From NCBI GenBank assembly GCA_913019905.1, contig CAJVZD010000004.1:154110-218109 (forward strand): a stretch of 64,000 nt of DNA, read 5' to 3'. Position numbers and translations under genes: made by a program. The notes beneath the pieces are model-generated. The model was given only the letters and a program-made list of their open reading frames with translations, was not told the DNA's origin and did not search any database. How positions within the stretch are numbered: position 1 is the first letter of the stretch; each line of letters starts with the position of its first letter. The stretch comes from an uncultured Cellvibrionales bacterium. GTDB lineage: Bacteria > Pseudomonadota > Gammaproteobacteria > Pseudomonadales > Dasaniaceae. Below, piece after piece: positions 37,298 through 46,538 of the stretch.

Positions 37298-39112
37298 TTA
37301 GCCCCCATCTTCAGGTGAATTATTCTCGAGTGTTAACGCAGCATGAGGCTCCGTCGAAGCAACACCACGGGAGGTAGGATCTTGAGGGACAGCCTCCAAC
37401 AGTTCTTCCGATAATTGTTCTGATATACGAAATACCTCTTCGAGCGTAGTAATTCCCTCGGCGGCATAATCCAAAGCGCATTGACTTAGGGTTCTAAAAC
37501 CCTCCTGCTTTCTGGCCGCTTCACCAAATGCGATAGGATCAGCTGCACGCAAAGTATCGGCTAACACATTATCGATCTCCAAGTATTCGAAGATCCCGAT
37601 CCTGCCTCTATAACCCGTATTATTACAATGAGAACAACCGGCACCGCGAGAAAAATCAATTTCTTCTGCCTGATTACTATTAATTGCGCGCAACCATATT
37701 TTTTCTTGCGCCTCAGCCTGATAAGGTTGCTTACAACTACTGCAAATTCTACGCACCAGCCGTTGAGCGACGACACCTCTCAACGCGCTGGCAACCAAAT
37801 ACCCTTCAAGGCCAACATCGATTAAACGCATAGCACTTGTGATGGCGTCATTAGTATGCAGTGTCGATAACACCAAATGCCCGGTCAGAGACGCTCGAAC
37901 CGCAATTTCGGCCGTTTCCTGATCTCTAATTTCGCCTACCAGCAAAATATCGGGATCTTGCCGCAAACAAGACCTCAGGACTGTGCCGAAATCAAAGGCT
38001 ATTTTTTCATTCACCTGTACTTGTGTGATCCTCGGCAAAGTGTATTCCACCGGATCTTCTACTGTAATGATTTTTGTCTCAGAACTATTTAGCTCAGATA
38101 AAGCGCCATACAAGGTGGTGGTTTTACCGCTACCCGTTGGGCCAGTGACTAGCACCAAACCGTGGGGACGACGAATTTGTGTTCGAAACCGCTGCAATAT
38201 CGATGCAGGCATTCCAACATTATCAAGCTCAGCAACACCTTCATTCTGATCGAGTAACCGCATTACCACCGACTCTCCATGTTGAGCCGGCAGTGTCGAT
38301 ATCCTGATATCAATGGGTCTTCCCTTAATACTAATATGAAAGCGGCCATCTTGTGGTAATCGTTTTTCCGAAATATTTAATCCTGACATCAGTTTCAAGC
38401 GCAAAACAACGGCAGCTGCAATACGCTTTTCGTTCATGACATGTTCTTGCAATATGCCATCAACACGCTGGCGGATACGTAAGACTTTTTCATCTGGCTC
38501 TATATGGATATCCGACGCACGCACCTGAATTGCATCTTCAAATATTGATTGCAAGAGTTTAACAACAGGAGCGTCTTCAGCACCGGTCGATTCCAGTAAA
38601 TCGATATCAGCAGCTTGATCACCTAATTCATCACTTAACTCTTCGGCAAAAGACGCAATTTCACTCGTGCGCCTATAGAGCATATCCAGGGCTTGAAAAA
38701 GCTCAGATTCCCGTACCACTGCCAGCGACAGAGATTGATGAAGAATTCGGGAGAGCTCATCAAATCCAAAAATATCTGTAGGATCTGCCATGCCGATGGT
38801 CAGGACATCCTTTTCTTCCGCCAGTACGACTGCGCGAAACCGGCGAGCATAACTCTCAGGTAACTTTTGAGTGACTTCAGGATTAAAATCGTAATTATTG
38901 AGGTGGATAAAAGGAATATTAAGCTGCCGCGACAACAGCTTCAGCATTTGGTCTTCGTCAACAAAACCTAAATCAATGAGCGCCCGCCCAAGTTTTTTCC
39001 CACTCGCTTTCTGCGAAGATAGGGCCTCTCCTAATTGTTCATCGCTAATCAGTCCATTTTGAATCAGCAAATCACCGAGGCGAATTTTTTTCCTTTCTTG
39101 AGTCATAGCCAC
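37298..39112 (-). CDS. mshE: MSHA assembly ATPase MshE (c-di-GMP-binding)
   Basis: Hexameric GspE/PilB-type ATPase that powers pilus extension. It has 604 residues. The N-terminal MshEN domain shows both 24-residue c-di-GMP motifs (RLGDLLIQNGLISDEQL near 12 and LGRALIDLGFVDEDQM near 36). Then come Walker A GPTGSGKTTTLYGAL, the Asp box and Walker B (LLVGEIRDQETAE), and a four-cysteine zinc site (CSSC ... CSHC). The first codon is GTG (39112) with GGAT eight bases before; ATG at 39106 is the alternative. MshEN binding of c-di-GMP is established for Vibrio MshE. Confidence 0.95.
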   Translation of the reverse strand: MAMTQERKKIRLGDLLIQNGLISDEQLGEALSSQKASGKKLGRALIDLGFVDEDQMLKLLSRQLNIPFIHLNNYDFNPEVTQKLPESYARRFRAVVLAEEKDVLTIGMADPTDIFGFDELSRILHQSLSLAVVRESELFQALDMLYRRTSEIASFAEELSDELGDQAADIDLLESTGAEDAPVVKLLQSIFEDAIQVRASDIHIEPDEKVLRIRQRVDGILQEHVMNEKRIAAAVVLRLKLMSGLNISEKRLPQDGRFHISIKGRPIDIRISTLPAQHGESVVMRLLDQNEGVAELDNVGMPASILQRFRTQIRRPHGLVLVTGPTGSGKTTTLYGALSELNSSETKIITVEDPVEYTLPRITQVQVNEKIAFDFGTVLRSCLRQDPDILLVGEIRDQETAEIAVRASLTGHLVLSTLHTNDAITSAMRLIDVGLEGYLVASALRGVVAQRLVRRICSSCKQPYQAEAQEKIWLRAINSNQAEEIDFSRGAGCSHCNNTGYRGRIGIFEYLEIDNVLADTLRAADPIAFGEAARKQEGFRTLSQCALDYAAEGITTLEEVFRISEQLSEELLEAVPQDPTSRGVASTEPHAALTLENNSPEDGG

Positions 39113-39120
39113 ACTATTTG

Positions 39121-40317
39121 TTATCCATCATTTCCTGAACTGGCCAACAAGCGCTGCCGCGCATAATCGGCAAGACCGGCACTTAGATCGTTTAATTTCA
39201 AGGCACTCAGAAAAGCCCGGCTCGCTTTATTTTGCAACCCTTGTGCATCAAGCGCAATCGCTAATCCAAACCACCAATCTCCTCGACCGGCATCGGCTGA
39301 AACAAGAGCCCGGTAGGTTTGTTCAGACAGCTGATACTGTTGGTCTTGGCGCGCAGCGAGCGCCAGCAATTCATAGTAAGCTAAATGGGATTCAAACTGT
39401 GGTCTCTCAGATAATAGCAGTTTAACCGCATCCTTACCCCGCTCCGTCAGCAATAATAATCGTGCATAAGAGACCAGCAAACCGGCATGCCGTGGCCTGC
39501 CAGACCGAAGCGTATCAATTAACTCCCCAGCTGCGAGAAATTTTTTCTGACTCAACCAGATTGAAGCTAACAGTTGGCCAGAGTTGAGCGCAGCAGGATG
39601 GTCTTCCATAAACTTTTCCAGTGTTTTTTCTGCCGCATGTAAATCGTTAGTTTTTAATAGAGAACTAGCCTTTTTTGCTGCTTTTCGATCTAACTGTTCA
39701 GGAGTTAGGGGTCTTGAGGTTTTTACAAATCGAGCATCGATAGCTTGCGCTTTCTTGATCGGTTCATTTTTTTTGAGAGGAGGAGCGACAGATGGAGCAA
39801 CCATGTTATCGCGATCGATCTTCTCAATCTTTGATTCCGATTGTATATCACTAACGTTTTCTCTATTTTTTACGATTTCACTCTTTCTCTCACTCTTTCC
39901 CACAATCTTGGCCGCAACCTCTCTCTCCTCATCTTCCGTGATATCATTCGATCTCGGTTTTTCATGTTTTATCAATTGACCGGGAACTGGTGCCGCCCGC
40001 ACGGGCACATCTACGCGCATTGCCGACAAAGTTTTAGTTAAACTACTTGAATCACTTGATCTGTTGTCGTCCGGTAAATACGATGTTTTATCAAGTAATT
40101 TGTCAGCGGCACCACTGCTAGAATTTAATTGGTACTCCCAAATATAAAAGCCGATGACCGCCAATAGTAGGATAAAAAATATCGCAATCAATGGCATGTA
40201 TTTTTTTTCAGACTTTATAGGAGCGCGACCTGTTAACCATTTTAAACTTGCTGAGCTGTCCGTTTGCTTACTACGCCTCTCGTCTAGATCATTCAACATA
40301 TCGTTTACCAGGCTCAC
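39121..40317 (-). CDS. mshN: MSHA protein MshN (TPR, membrane-anchored)
   Basis: 398 residues from a GTG at 40317, preceded by CGGAG with a short spacer; GTGA overlaps the mshM stop. The start VSLVNDMLNDLDERR fits MshN, whereas an in-frame ATG at 40410 lies well inside mshM. A single membrane helix (about 43-62) is followed by a Ser/Lys/Pro-rich linker and a C-terminal run of TPR-like repeats (about 215-395). MshN is thought to contact the secretin complex. Confidence 0.85.
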   Translation of the reverse strand: MSLVNDMLNDLDERRSKQTDSSASLKWLTGRAPIKSEKKYMPLIAIFFILLLAVIGFYIWEYQLNSSSGAADKLLDKTSYLPDDNRSSDSSSLTKTLSAMRVDVPVRAAPVPGQLIKHEKPRSNDITEDEEREVAAKIVGKSERKSEIVKNRENVSDIQSESKIEKIDRDNMVAPSVAPPLKKNEPIKKAQAIDARFVKTSRPLTPEQLDRKAAKKASSLLKTNDLHAAEKTLEKFMEDHPAALNSGQLLASIWLSQKKFLAAGELIDTLRSGRPRHAGLLVSYARLLLLTERGKDAVKLLLSERPQFESHLAYYELLALAARQDQQYQLSEQTYRALVSADAGRGDWWFGLAIALDAQGLQNKASRAFLSALKLNDLSAGLADYARQRLLASSGNDG

Positions 40318-41228
40318 GAAAAACTCCGATAAAAGACAATTGAGATTATGAACGATAGAAATCCGGCCGTACAAAGCAGCAATGCCAAGCGGCCATTTTT
40401 TTGAGTCCATTTGGGCATATCGATACCGTCGGTATCATTAATTGCTGAAACCATATGCGCGTGCTCGATTTGTTGTGCACCTTTTCCGAACGCACACATC
40501 ATAGCCTTATGACTCAAAATATTAATAAGTCGCGGAACACCGCGACTGACCGTATGCACTAATTCTAGAGTATTGTCGCTGAATAACTGGCTGCCATTAT
40601 AGCCGGCTTTAGTTATTCGGTGATTAATATAATCGCGCGTACCCTCACGCCCTAAAGGTGGTATAGAGTAGGAAAAACTAATACGTTGACGCAATTGGCG
40701 CAAGCTGTTTTGATTTAGGAGTCGATCGAGTTCCGGCTGGCCAAACAATACAATATGTATTAATTTACTGGTTTCTGTTTCCAGATTAGAGATCAAACGC
40801 AGAGCCTCCAATGTTTTTTCCGGCATCGCTTGTGCTTCATCTATCACCAATACAACTTTTTTTCCATCTCCCACTAACTCAATGAGTCGTTGATTAATAG
40901 CATCCTGAAATTCGCGAATTCCGTCCCGCGTCTTACATTTTATACCGAGCTCTTCAGCGACAGCCCGGTACAATGAAGCGGGAGTCAATAGGGGATTCGG
41001 GATATAGGCCGTGTAATAGTTTTCATCGAGAACGTTCAGAAGCTTTCGACACAGCATTGTTTTTCCCGTGCCAACTTCTCCAACAATCTTTATAAAACCC
41101 TCGCCATTAGCAAGAGCAACCTGAAGCATATTTAAAGCTTCTCTGTGCCCTTGCGCGTTCAAGAAAAATTGCGTATTTGGCGTCAAGCCAAATGGCTGTT
41201 CCTTTAAGCCAAAATGCTCTTTATACAT
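40314..41228 (-). CDS. mshM: MSHA AAA ATPase MshM (ExeA-like)
   Basis: 304 residues. It begins MYKEHFGLKEQPFGLTPN, typical of ExeA/GspA ATPases, with Walker A GEVGTGKT (about 51-58), Walker B VVLVIDEAQAMPE and a sensor region. A hydrophobic helix at the extreme C terminus (about 283-300) should tether it to the membrane. ExeA relatives help secretin assembly in the cell wall. It follows mshL after 17 bases. Confidence 0.9.
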   Translation of the reverse strand: MYKEHFGLKEQPFGLTPNTQFFLNAQGHREALNMLQVALANGEGFIKIVGEVGTGKTMLCRKLLNVLDENYYTAYIPNPLLTPASLYRAVAEELGIKCKTRDGIREFQDAINQRLIELVGDGKKVVLVIDEAQAMPEKTLEALRLISNLETETSKLIHIVLFGQPELDRLLNQNSLRQLRQRISFSYSIPPLGREGTRDYINHRITKAGYNGSQLFSDNTLELVHTVSRGVPRLINILSHKAMMCAFGKGAQQIEHAHMVSAINDTDGIDMPKWTQKNGRLALLLCTAGFLSFIISIVFYRSFS

Positions 41229-41245
41229 AAGAGCTAATCCGATTT

Positions 41246-42943
41246 TTACTCATGACTTTTAAACTGATTACTACCAGACCCTGCAGCGCCTTCGCGTTTA
41301 CCACCCAACTCCCGGCGAAACTGCTCAAAGCGTTTTTTTGACCGGCGGATATTTTCCGGCAAACCATCCGGCCCCATGATCGTTGGCTTTAGTAGAATCA
41401 CAAGTTCATTTTTTACGGTCGAATTTCGTTGTTGACTAAACAAATGTCCGATGACTGGCATATTCCCCAGCACCGGCGTTCCGGCATTATTGTCGGTCGA
41501 CTTATTCTGCATTAGACCACCCAGCACGATCACTTGACCACTACGTGCATAAACCACGCTATCAGTTTCTCGGATAGTACTTAAAGCCAAAGGCAGATCG
41601 ACAACTTGATCTCCCAAGGTTATCGTTTTCGTCTGATCTTCAACCTCACTGATTGAAGGATGAACATGTAAGATGATTTCGCCAAGCTCGCTTATCTGTG
41701 GAGTCACATCCAAGGCAATACCGGAAAAGAAGGGCGTCAACTCAACTTCAGGGCTATTGGTTGTCGAACCCGTTGTCGACGTTGTTGTGTTAGATATATC
41801 TGTGACAAAAAACTCGTCTTGACCCACCTTAATTACAGCCTTTTGGTTATTGACGGTAGAAATTCTAGGGCTGGAAAGAACCTGCACACTACCCTGAGTA
41901 GACAATAACTCTATGACACCAAAAAAATCATCGGTGTCTAACACACCACTAAAGGTCCCGCCCAAAGCATTTGGACTAACCGGTGACGTCCCCGACACAC
42001 CGAAATTCAGTGCATTGCCATTGAGATTAGCCACTGCAGACCAATCTATTCCAGTTTGATAACCATCACTCAACTGTACTTCTAAAATTTTGGCTTCAAG
42101 AACTACCTGACGACGCATAATCAGCTCTGCTTTTCGCAAAAATTCTCTAACGACATTTATTTCTTCTGACAGCGCGCGCACAACAATAATACCGGCTTGA
42201 GGAGTAACGATCACACGCTTATCTTCTCCCTCGCCAATTAATACGGTTAGTGTTTTTTGCAGCTCCCCCCAAAAATCTGACTCAGTTTCGGTTCGAATCT
42301 GAGCGCCAACGGTCCCTTGAGAACTGGAACTGCCACTATTGCTATTACTATTGCTGTTATTATTACTGCTGGAGTTTCGCGAGCTCCCTGAATTGGAATT
42401 ACCGGAACTGGTTACCTGACCATTAGTTACTTGAGTTTCAGATATGCCCTGCCTTTTCAGACTGAGGTAATCGATCTGAAAAACTTCCGAGCGCAATCCG
42501 CCAGGGTAGACCTGAAACAAATTTCCCCGCTGCTTAAAAGGATAACCAAACACATCGTGGACGATATCCATAACATCAGTAATAGTGACATCATTTAACT
42601 CAAGACTGATTGTTCCATCAACGTCCGGGTGGACAACCATGTTAAAGTTCGTTCCTTTCACAAGCCCCATAAAAAAACTATTAGCCGATATGTTCTCCAC
42701 AGCCACATCAAACCGCTCTAGCTCGTCCTCAGTGCGTAGAACATCTGCCATAATGGAAGGCGATAAAGCGTCTTCAACTTCTTTGGGTGGAAATACGGGA
42801 ACACTTACCTTGTCAGTAACCGCCGACAACTCTTCTTGTATTGCATCAATTCCGGAATTATCTCGGGTTTCTTGCGGAGTCCACGCACATGATGCTATAA
42901 AAAAAAGAGAGAAACCAAGCACTAACATCCGCCGAAATTGCAT
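41246..42943 (-). CDS. mshL: MSHA secretin MshL
   Basis: Outer-membrane secretin channel for the pilus. It has 565 residues with a lipoprotein signal (lipobox FIASC, Cys19). An STN-like N-terminal domain and an N1-type domain precede the secretin core (about 300-530: PRISTVNNQKAVIKVGQ, VTPQISELGEIILHVHPSI, VYARSGQVIVLGGLM). A low-complexity Ser/Asn/Gly stretch at about 175-212 links domains and is encoded by imperfect triplet repeats. The ATG overlaps the mshK stop (TAATG). Confidence 0.93.
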   Translation of the reverse strand: MQFRRMLVLGFSLFFIASCAWTPQETRDNSGIDAIQEELSAVTDKVSVPVFPPKEVEDALSPSIMADVLRTEDELERFDVAVENISANSFFMGLVKGTNFNMVVHPDVDGTISLELNDVTITDVMDIVHDVFGYPFKQRGNLFQVYPGGLRSEVFQIDYLSLKRQGISETQVTNGQVTSSGNSNSGSSRNSSSNNNSNSNSNSGSSSSQGTVGAQIRTETESDFWGELQKTLTVLIGEGEDKRVIVTPQAGIIVVRALSEEINVVREFLRKAELIMRRQVVLEAKILEVQLSDGYQTGIDWSAVANLNGNALNFGVSGTSPVSPNALGGTFSGVLDTDDFFGVIELLSTQGSVQVLSSPRISTVNNQKAVIKVGQDEFFVTDISNTTTSTTGSTTNSPEVELTPFFSGIALDVTPQISELGEIILHVHPSISEVEDQTKTITLGDQVVDLPLALSTIRETDSVVYARSGQVIVLGGLMQNKSTDNNAGTPVLGNMPVIGHLFSQQRNSTVKNELVILLKPTIMGPDGLPENIRRSKKRFEQFRRELGGKREGAAGSGSNQFKSHE

Positions 42944-43254
42944 TATTTTTCCTGCCTAATCGAAACACTGTTTAATATCAATTTAAGTACACTGCCGTTA
43001 CTGAAGATACGAACACTGCCTTTTTCTATCGCAACCACTTTAGCTCCGCTAATTGTTTCGCCTTCTGCAACGGCAACACCATTGATTACGGCAACCCGCC
43101 GATAGCCACTAATGAGAATACTCTCAAGCTGAAAGGTACTTGCGGCACTTTCAACTTTTCTAAAATTCGAAGGCTTCGTAGGATCTTGCAAAGCATCGGC
43201 GAACCCAATACCAACCACTGCCATGAATGCCAACAATAGAGCGATTCTAAACAC
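42943..43254 (-). CDS. mshK: MSHA protein MshK (PilP-like)
   Basis: 103 residues from GTG 43254, which has GAGGAG seven bases upstream and overlaps the mshJ end by eight bases; a longer frame from 43293 lies inside mshJ without a ribosome site. A signal peptide (about 1-22, ending FADA) is followed by DPTKPS and a small beta domain (LESILISGYRRVAVINGV) like the HR domain of PilP/GspC, which contacts the secretin. Confidence 0.82.
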   Translation of the reverse strand: MFRIALLLAFMAVVGIGFADALQDPTKPSNFRKVESAASTFQLESILISGYRRVAVINGVAVAEGETISGAKVVAIEKGSVRIFSNGSVLKLILNSVSIRQEK

Positions 43255-43948
43255 CCAGCAACTCCTCGGACATACTGATGGTATGCACCTCAAGAGTAAT
43301 TATTGCACTAGGATATTCGTCGACCTCATATTTCAGATCATCCCAATAAAATTGCCAGGGCAGCTTTCCTAAACTCTCGAAATACCCAATCGCGTCCATA
43401 TAGTTGCCCTGCAACCGCAAAATAAAGGAATGCCGGTACAGCCCCTGTCGGTCCAGCACAGCTTTCTCACTCACTTCAGCATGACTTCCAGCCTCAGACG
43501 TAGCGGCGTCAACCCTTTCTTGTATTATCGAAACTACCGGTTTGTTTTCGACACCCAACAGCTTCAGCCCTTTATTTTGCACCAACACTCTTTCGAGAAC
43601 TTCCGGCATCAAACGCGGAGGTATTAGCCCCAACACCGTTTTTTCGATGTGTTGATTCAAATCGTCTAATTCTCGCTGTAACTGCTTGTGACGCTTTTCT
43701 TTGTTGCGATTCACCCCAGCAGTCAGTTCTGCGGTAAGTAGCTGCTGTTCATTACTTTGCTGCGAAATTTGCAGAGTTAAGCGACTTTTTTCTTTTTTAA
43801 ATAATGTTTGTTTTGCTAACAGCGGGTCGATAAAGAGGGCCTGTAAAAAGACAATAACGAGAACCAATAAGCACAAGCCAATTAATAGACGCTCTCGTAT
43901 CTGCAAGCCATCGATTTTTTGTTGCCATTCCAGGAGTTTTTCATTCAT
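43247..43948 (-). CDS. mshJ: MSHA protein MshJ (PilO-like)
   Basis: 233 residues with one membrane helix (about 21-40), a coiled coil (about 45-95) and a ferredoxin-like periplasmic domain (GYFESLGKLPWQFYWDDLKY is the conserved PilO/MshJ core). It forms the inner-membrane alignment complex with MshI and the PilN-like protein. It overlaps its upstream neighbour by eight bases. Confidence 0.88.
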   Translation of the reverse strand: MNEKLLEWQQKIDGLQIRERLLIGLCLLVLVIVFLQALFIDPLLAKQTLFKKEKSRLTLQISQQSNEQQLLTAELTAGVNRNKEKRHKQLQRELDDLNQHIEKTVLGLIPPRLMPEVLERVLVQNKGLKLLGVENKPVVSIIQERVDAATSEAGSHAEVSEKAVLDRQGLYRHSFILRLQGNYMDAIGYFESLGKLPWQFYWDDLKYEVDEYPSAIITLEVHTISMSEELLGV

Positions 43949-44546
43949 CAGACATCACCATATCTCCAGCACGTAACTCGAAGTCCAGTAAGTCTGTGCG
44001 GTCCTCCGGGACCACCATTCGAAACACTTTAAAGTTGTGTCCAGAGAATATTTTTTCGGCTCGCAACCGCTGTAAATACCGGGGAACTAGTTCTGCGTGC
44101 TGAGTACGACCCAGCAATGCCAATTGATGACCGCCCTTTTGCAATTGAATTGTCGTAAACCACATGCCATCGACATGTTGCCTTGCGAGCCCGGTTAAGT
44201 GTTCCGAAAAGTTTCTCGCGATATCTTCTTTCGGATCAACACTGGCGAGTAATTGGCGACGAAATACAATGTCTTCTTGCAGTATTTCTATCTGGCTTTT
44301 TAAATCACTGTCTTTTTGAAGCCTGACAATCTTGGCGCTTAACAGCGCTAATTGCGCCGCTGATTCCTGATCCTGCGCTTTAAGAATACTCAGTTCTTCC
44401 GCAGCTGAGCGATTCCCAAACCAAGTAACGGCACTAAGACACAACATCAATGCAATGACGAAAACCAACAGCCAAAACTGATGCAAAGCAGCAAACTGTG
44501 GCCTAACAGTTCGCCCTAATTGCGAAACAAGATTAATGTGCTGCAT
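43941..44546 (-). CDS. PilN-like MSHA assembly protein (second MshI-type gene)
   Basis: 201 residues from ATG 44546, with GGAGGT five bases upstream and a 14-base overlap with mshI. It begins MQHINLVSQL, the conserved PilN/MshI2 start; a membrane helix (about 24-45) and coiled coil follow, then a ferredoxin-like domain (MWFTTIQLQKGGHQLALLG). In Vibrio this gene is usually counted as a second mshI or left unnamed. It should pair with MshJ in the periplasm. Confidence 0.85.
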   Translation of the reverse strand: MQHINLVSQLGRTVRPQFAALHQFWLLVFVIALMLCLSAVTWFGNRSAAEELSILKAQDQESAAQLALLSAKIVRLQKDSDLKSQIEILQEDIVFRRQLLASVDPKEDIARNFSEHLTGLARQHVDGMWFTTIQLQKGGHQLALLGRTQHAELVPRYLQRLRAEKIFSGHNFKVFRMVVPEDRTDLLDFELRAGDMVMSDE

Positions 44547-45483
44547 TAGCGACCTCCAGCACTTTTTTAGGCTGTAACGCTGCACCGATAGCAGTTACAC
44601 AGCGCAATACTTGTTCGTCATCAAGTGGTATATCGCTGTCCACATTAACAGCCGACAACGAGAGCGGCTCTACTGTCACGGCTAACTGCGCCGATAGAAA
44701 ACGACCTATTGCCTCGGTCGAAGGCAAGCCAGGTGAGTAATACAGGTAAGTGACAATCCCCTTGCCGAGCTGACTTTCGTAAAAATCGAGCGAGCGCTGA
44801 ATCTCCAAAAACAAAGTGTCAAAAAAAGTAGTATTGTCACCGGAGGGCTTGAATTTATCCAAACCTATATCGAGTCGACGAGAAAGATAAATTGCACCGC
44901 TTTCGACAAGATTTATAAACCCTTCTCCAGCGTGAAACTGGACGATCGCCGTACACCCCCTATCGGATGTGATACGTGATGACAGGTTATGTAGAGCAAG
45001 TTCAGAAACTTCAATACAGTCCACTTCTAATCCTGCCGCCTCGACGGGAGAAACCAAGTCTTGTAACGTAGTTTTACGCAAAGCGGCGGCGTAAAGCATT
45101 TTCTGGCGACCTCGATAGGCGTCTTCAGGGAGCGAAAAGGTATCTATCGCAGCCTCTTCAATCGGAAAGTCGAGCAGCTCTTTGACTTTCCAGCGTACCG
45201 CCGAGCTTAACTCTTCGTCTTCGACCGGCGGCCGCTCTGTTAATAACAATTGATAATAGACGGGATGAAGGACAACAGTACACGGCATGCCTTTCCATTC
45301 GTGTTCGGCAACTAGATCGCCGAGTAGCTGAGTACTATCGCTTAATTCGTCATACAAGCGACAAAACGTTAATTTTTGCTTTGCATCCACACAGGCGATT
45401 GACAGGCCATCGGGACCGACAGCAATGCCAATCCGACCCGTAGTCGACGACTTTCTGTTTAACCACGGAATCGAAATAGCCAC
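44533..45483 (-). CDS. mshI: MSHA protein MshI (PilM-like)
   Basis: 316 residues, an actin-like PilM/MshI domain: the start of the fold reads GRIGIAVGPDGLSIACVD, then WKVKELLDFPIEEAAIDTFS and SRRLDIGLDKF. No membrane segment, so it is the cytoplasmic partner of the PilN-like protein. It is the first gene of the 15-gene pilus locus, and the locus promoter should lie in the 429-base spacer upstream. Confidence 0.87.
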   Translation of the reverse strand: MAISIPWLNRKSSTTGRIGIAVGPDGLSIACVDAKQKLTFCRLYDELSDSTQLLGDLVAEHEWKGMPCTVVLHPVYYQLLLTERPPVEDEELSSAVRWKVKELLDFPIEEAAIDTFSLPEDAYRGRQKMLYAAALRKTTLQDLVSPVEAAGLEVDCIEVSELALHNLSSRITSDRGCTAIVQFHAGEGFINLVESGAIYLSRRLDIGLDKFKPSGDNTTFFDTLFLEIQRSLDFYESQLGKGIVTYLYYSPGLPSTEAIGRFLSAQLAVTVEPLSLSAVNVDSDIPLDDEQVLRCVTAIGAALQPKKVLEVANAAH

Positions 45484-45912
45484 TGGTTAATAATTCTCCA
45501 CAATTGTGCATTGTTCTGCCGTATTTAAGCATAACACGACCATTCCTCTTACACCTCAAGTGATTTTTAGCTTAAGCATGTAAGTATTTGCTTTTATTAG
45601 TAAATAATAGTCTATTTTTTGGATATTAGTTTAAATTCCCGCCTAAACTCACGATCTTTGCTAAATAGCTCGAGAAATTCGATCCTGTGCTAGCTTGACC
45701 ACTACTCATACTACGATTGTACTTCTTTCAATAGAATAGCAATTTTATTATTTTCGATGCTTTTCGACGTCGAAATTTGGAGTAAAATAAGAAGATATCA
45801 ACGCCGCTCGATGGCGAATATAGACTCAAATGTCGATACACCATCTATATAGAATTAAATCAGAAAAGTTCTAATTTAACGCTATCCATTTATCGCCATC
45901 CAAAGGATTAAG
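45484..45912. other. AT-rich divergent spacer, mshI/trmL
   Basis: 429 bases, clearly more AT-rich than its neighbours, with no credible gene. It must hold the promoter of the pilus locus and that of trmL. A 14-bp perfect palindrome (45762-45775) lies about 140 bases before trmL and 280 before mshI. Confidence 0.55.
45762..45775. promoter_or_regulatory. Perfect 14-bp palindrome, possible operator
   Basis: TTTCGACGTCGAAA reads the same on both strands with no gap. The size and position in a divergent regulatory spacer suit a dimeric repressor site, but no known consensus is matched. Confidence 0.4.
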
Positions 45913-46377
45913 ATGTTAAACATTGTACTCTACGAACCTGAAATCCCACCTAACACCGGCAATATTATTCGTCTATGCGCAAACACAGGCTTTTTCCTGC
46001 ATTTAATTGAACCCCTAGGCTTCGAAATGGACGACAAGAAGCTGCGTCGAGCCGGCCTCGATTATCAAGAATGGGCGGCAGTACAAGTCCATCCATCTCT
46101 CGACCATTTTCTCGAAAAAATCCGACCGAAAATCGTCTATGCGGCTACCACCAAGGGATCCAAAAAACATACCGACGCTGTCTATCAGGAAGGAGCAGCG
46201 CTACTATTTGGGCCTGAAACCCGAGGTCTTCCCGCCGACGTTCTGGATAAACTCCCGGAGGAAAACTTACTGAGATTACCCATGCAAGCACACAGCAGAA
46301 GCCTAAACTTGTCCAATAGTGCCGCCATCTTTGTATACGAAGCCTGGCGTCAATTGGATTTTAGGGGGCAGGGATAG
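45913..46377 (+). CDS. trmL: tRNA (cytidine(34)-2'-O)-methyltransferase
   Basis: SPOUT-family methyltransferase that modifies the wobble base of leucine tRNAs. The 154-residue protein has the knot motifs [11 protein letters not shown] and [19 protein letters not shown], and begins [20 protein letters not shown] as in the family. AAGGAT lies before the ATG. It opens the conserved block trmL-secB-grxC-yibN-gpmI. Confidence 0.95.
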   Translation: MLNIVLYEPEIPPNTGNIIRLCANTGFFLHLIEPLGFEMDDKKLRRAGLDYQEWAAVQVHPSLDHFLEKIRPKIVYAATTKGSKKHTDAVYQEGAALLFGPETRGLPADVLDKLPEENLLRLPMQAHSRSLNLSNSAAIFVYEAWRQLDFRGQG

Positions 46378-46475
46378 CACTTTATTTTAAGGACCCGTGG
46401 CTGAGATGAGGGGCGTTAATACAAGGAGTTTAGGAGTACTTTCCTCGGATCAGGGGCGCAAAAATTCATCTTAAC

Positions 46476-46508
46476 TGCAGGTGAGGACCACGATTGGCGT
46501 CACCTGCA
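46476..46508. repeat. 9-bp inverted repeat between trmL and secB
   Basis: TGCAGGTGA and TCACCTGCA form a perfect stem with a 15-base loop between two convergent genes. No U tract follows directly on either strand; on the minus strand TTTTT comes 12 bases later. It could be a bidirectional 3'-end structure. Confidence 0.6.
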
Positions 46509-46538
46509 AGTCGGATCAAACAAGCCAAAAACAAGATG

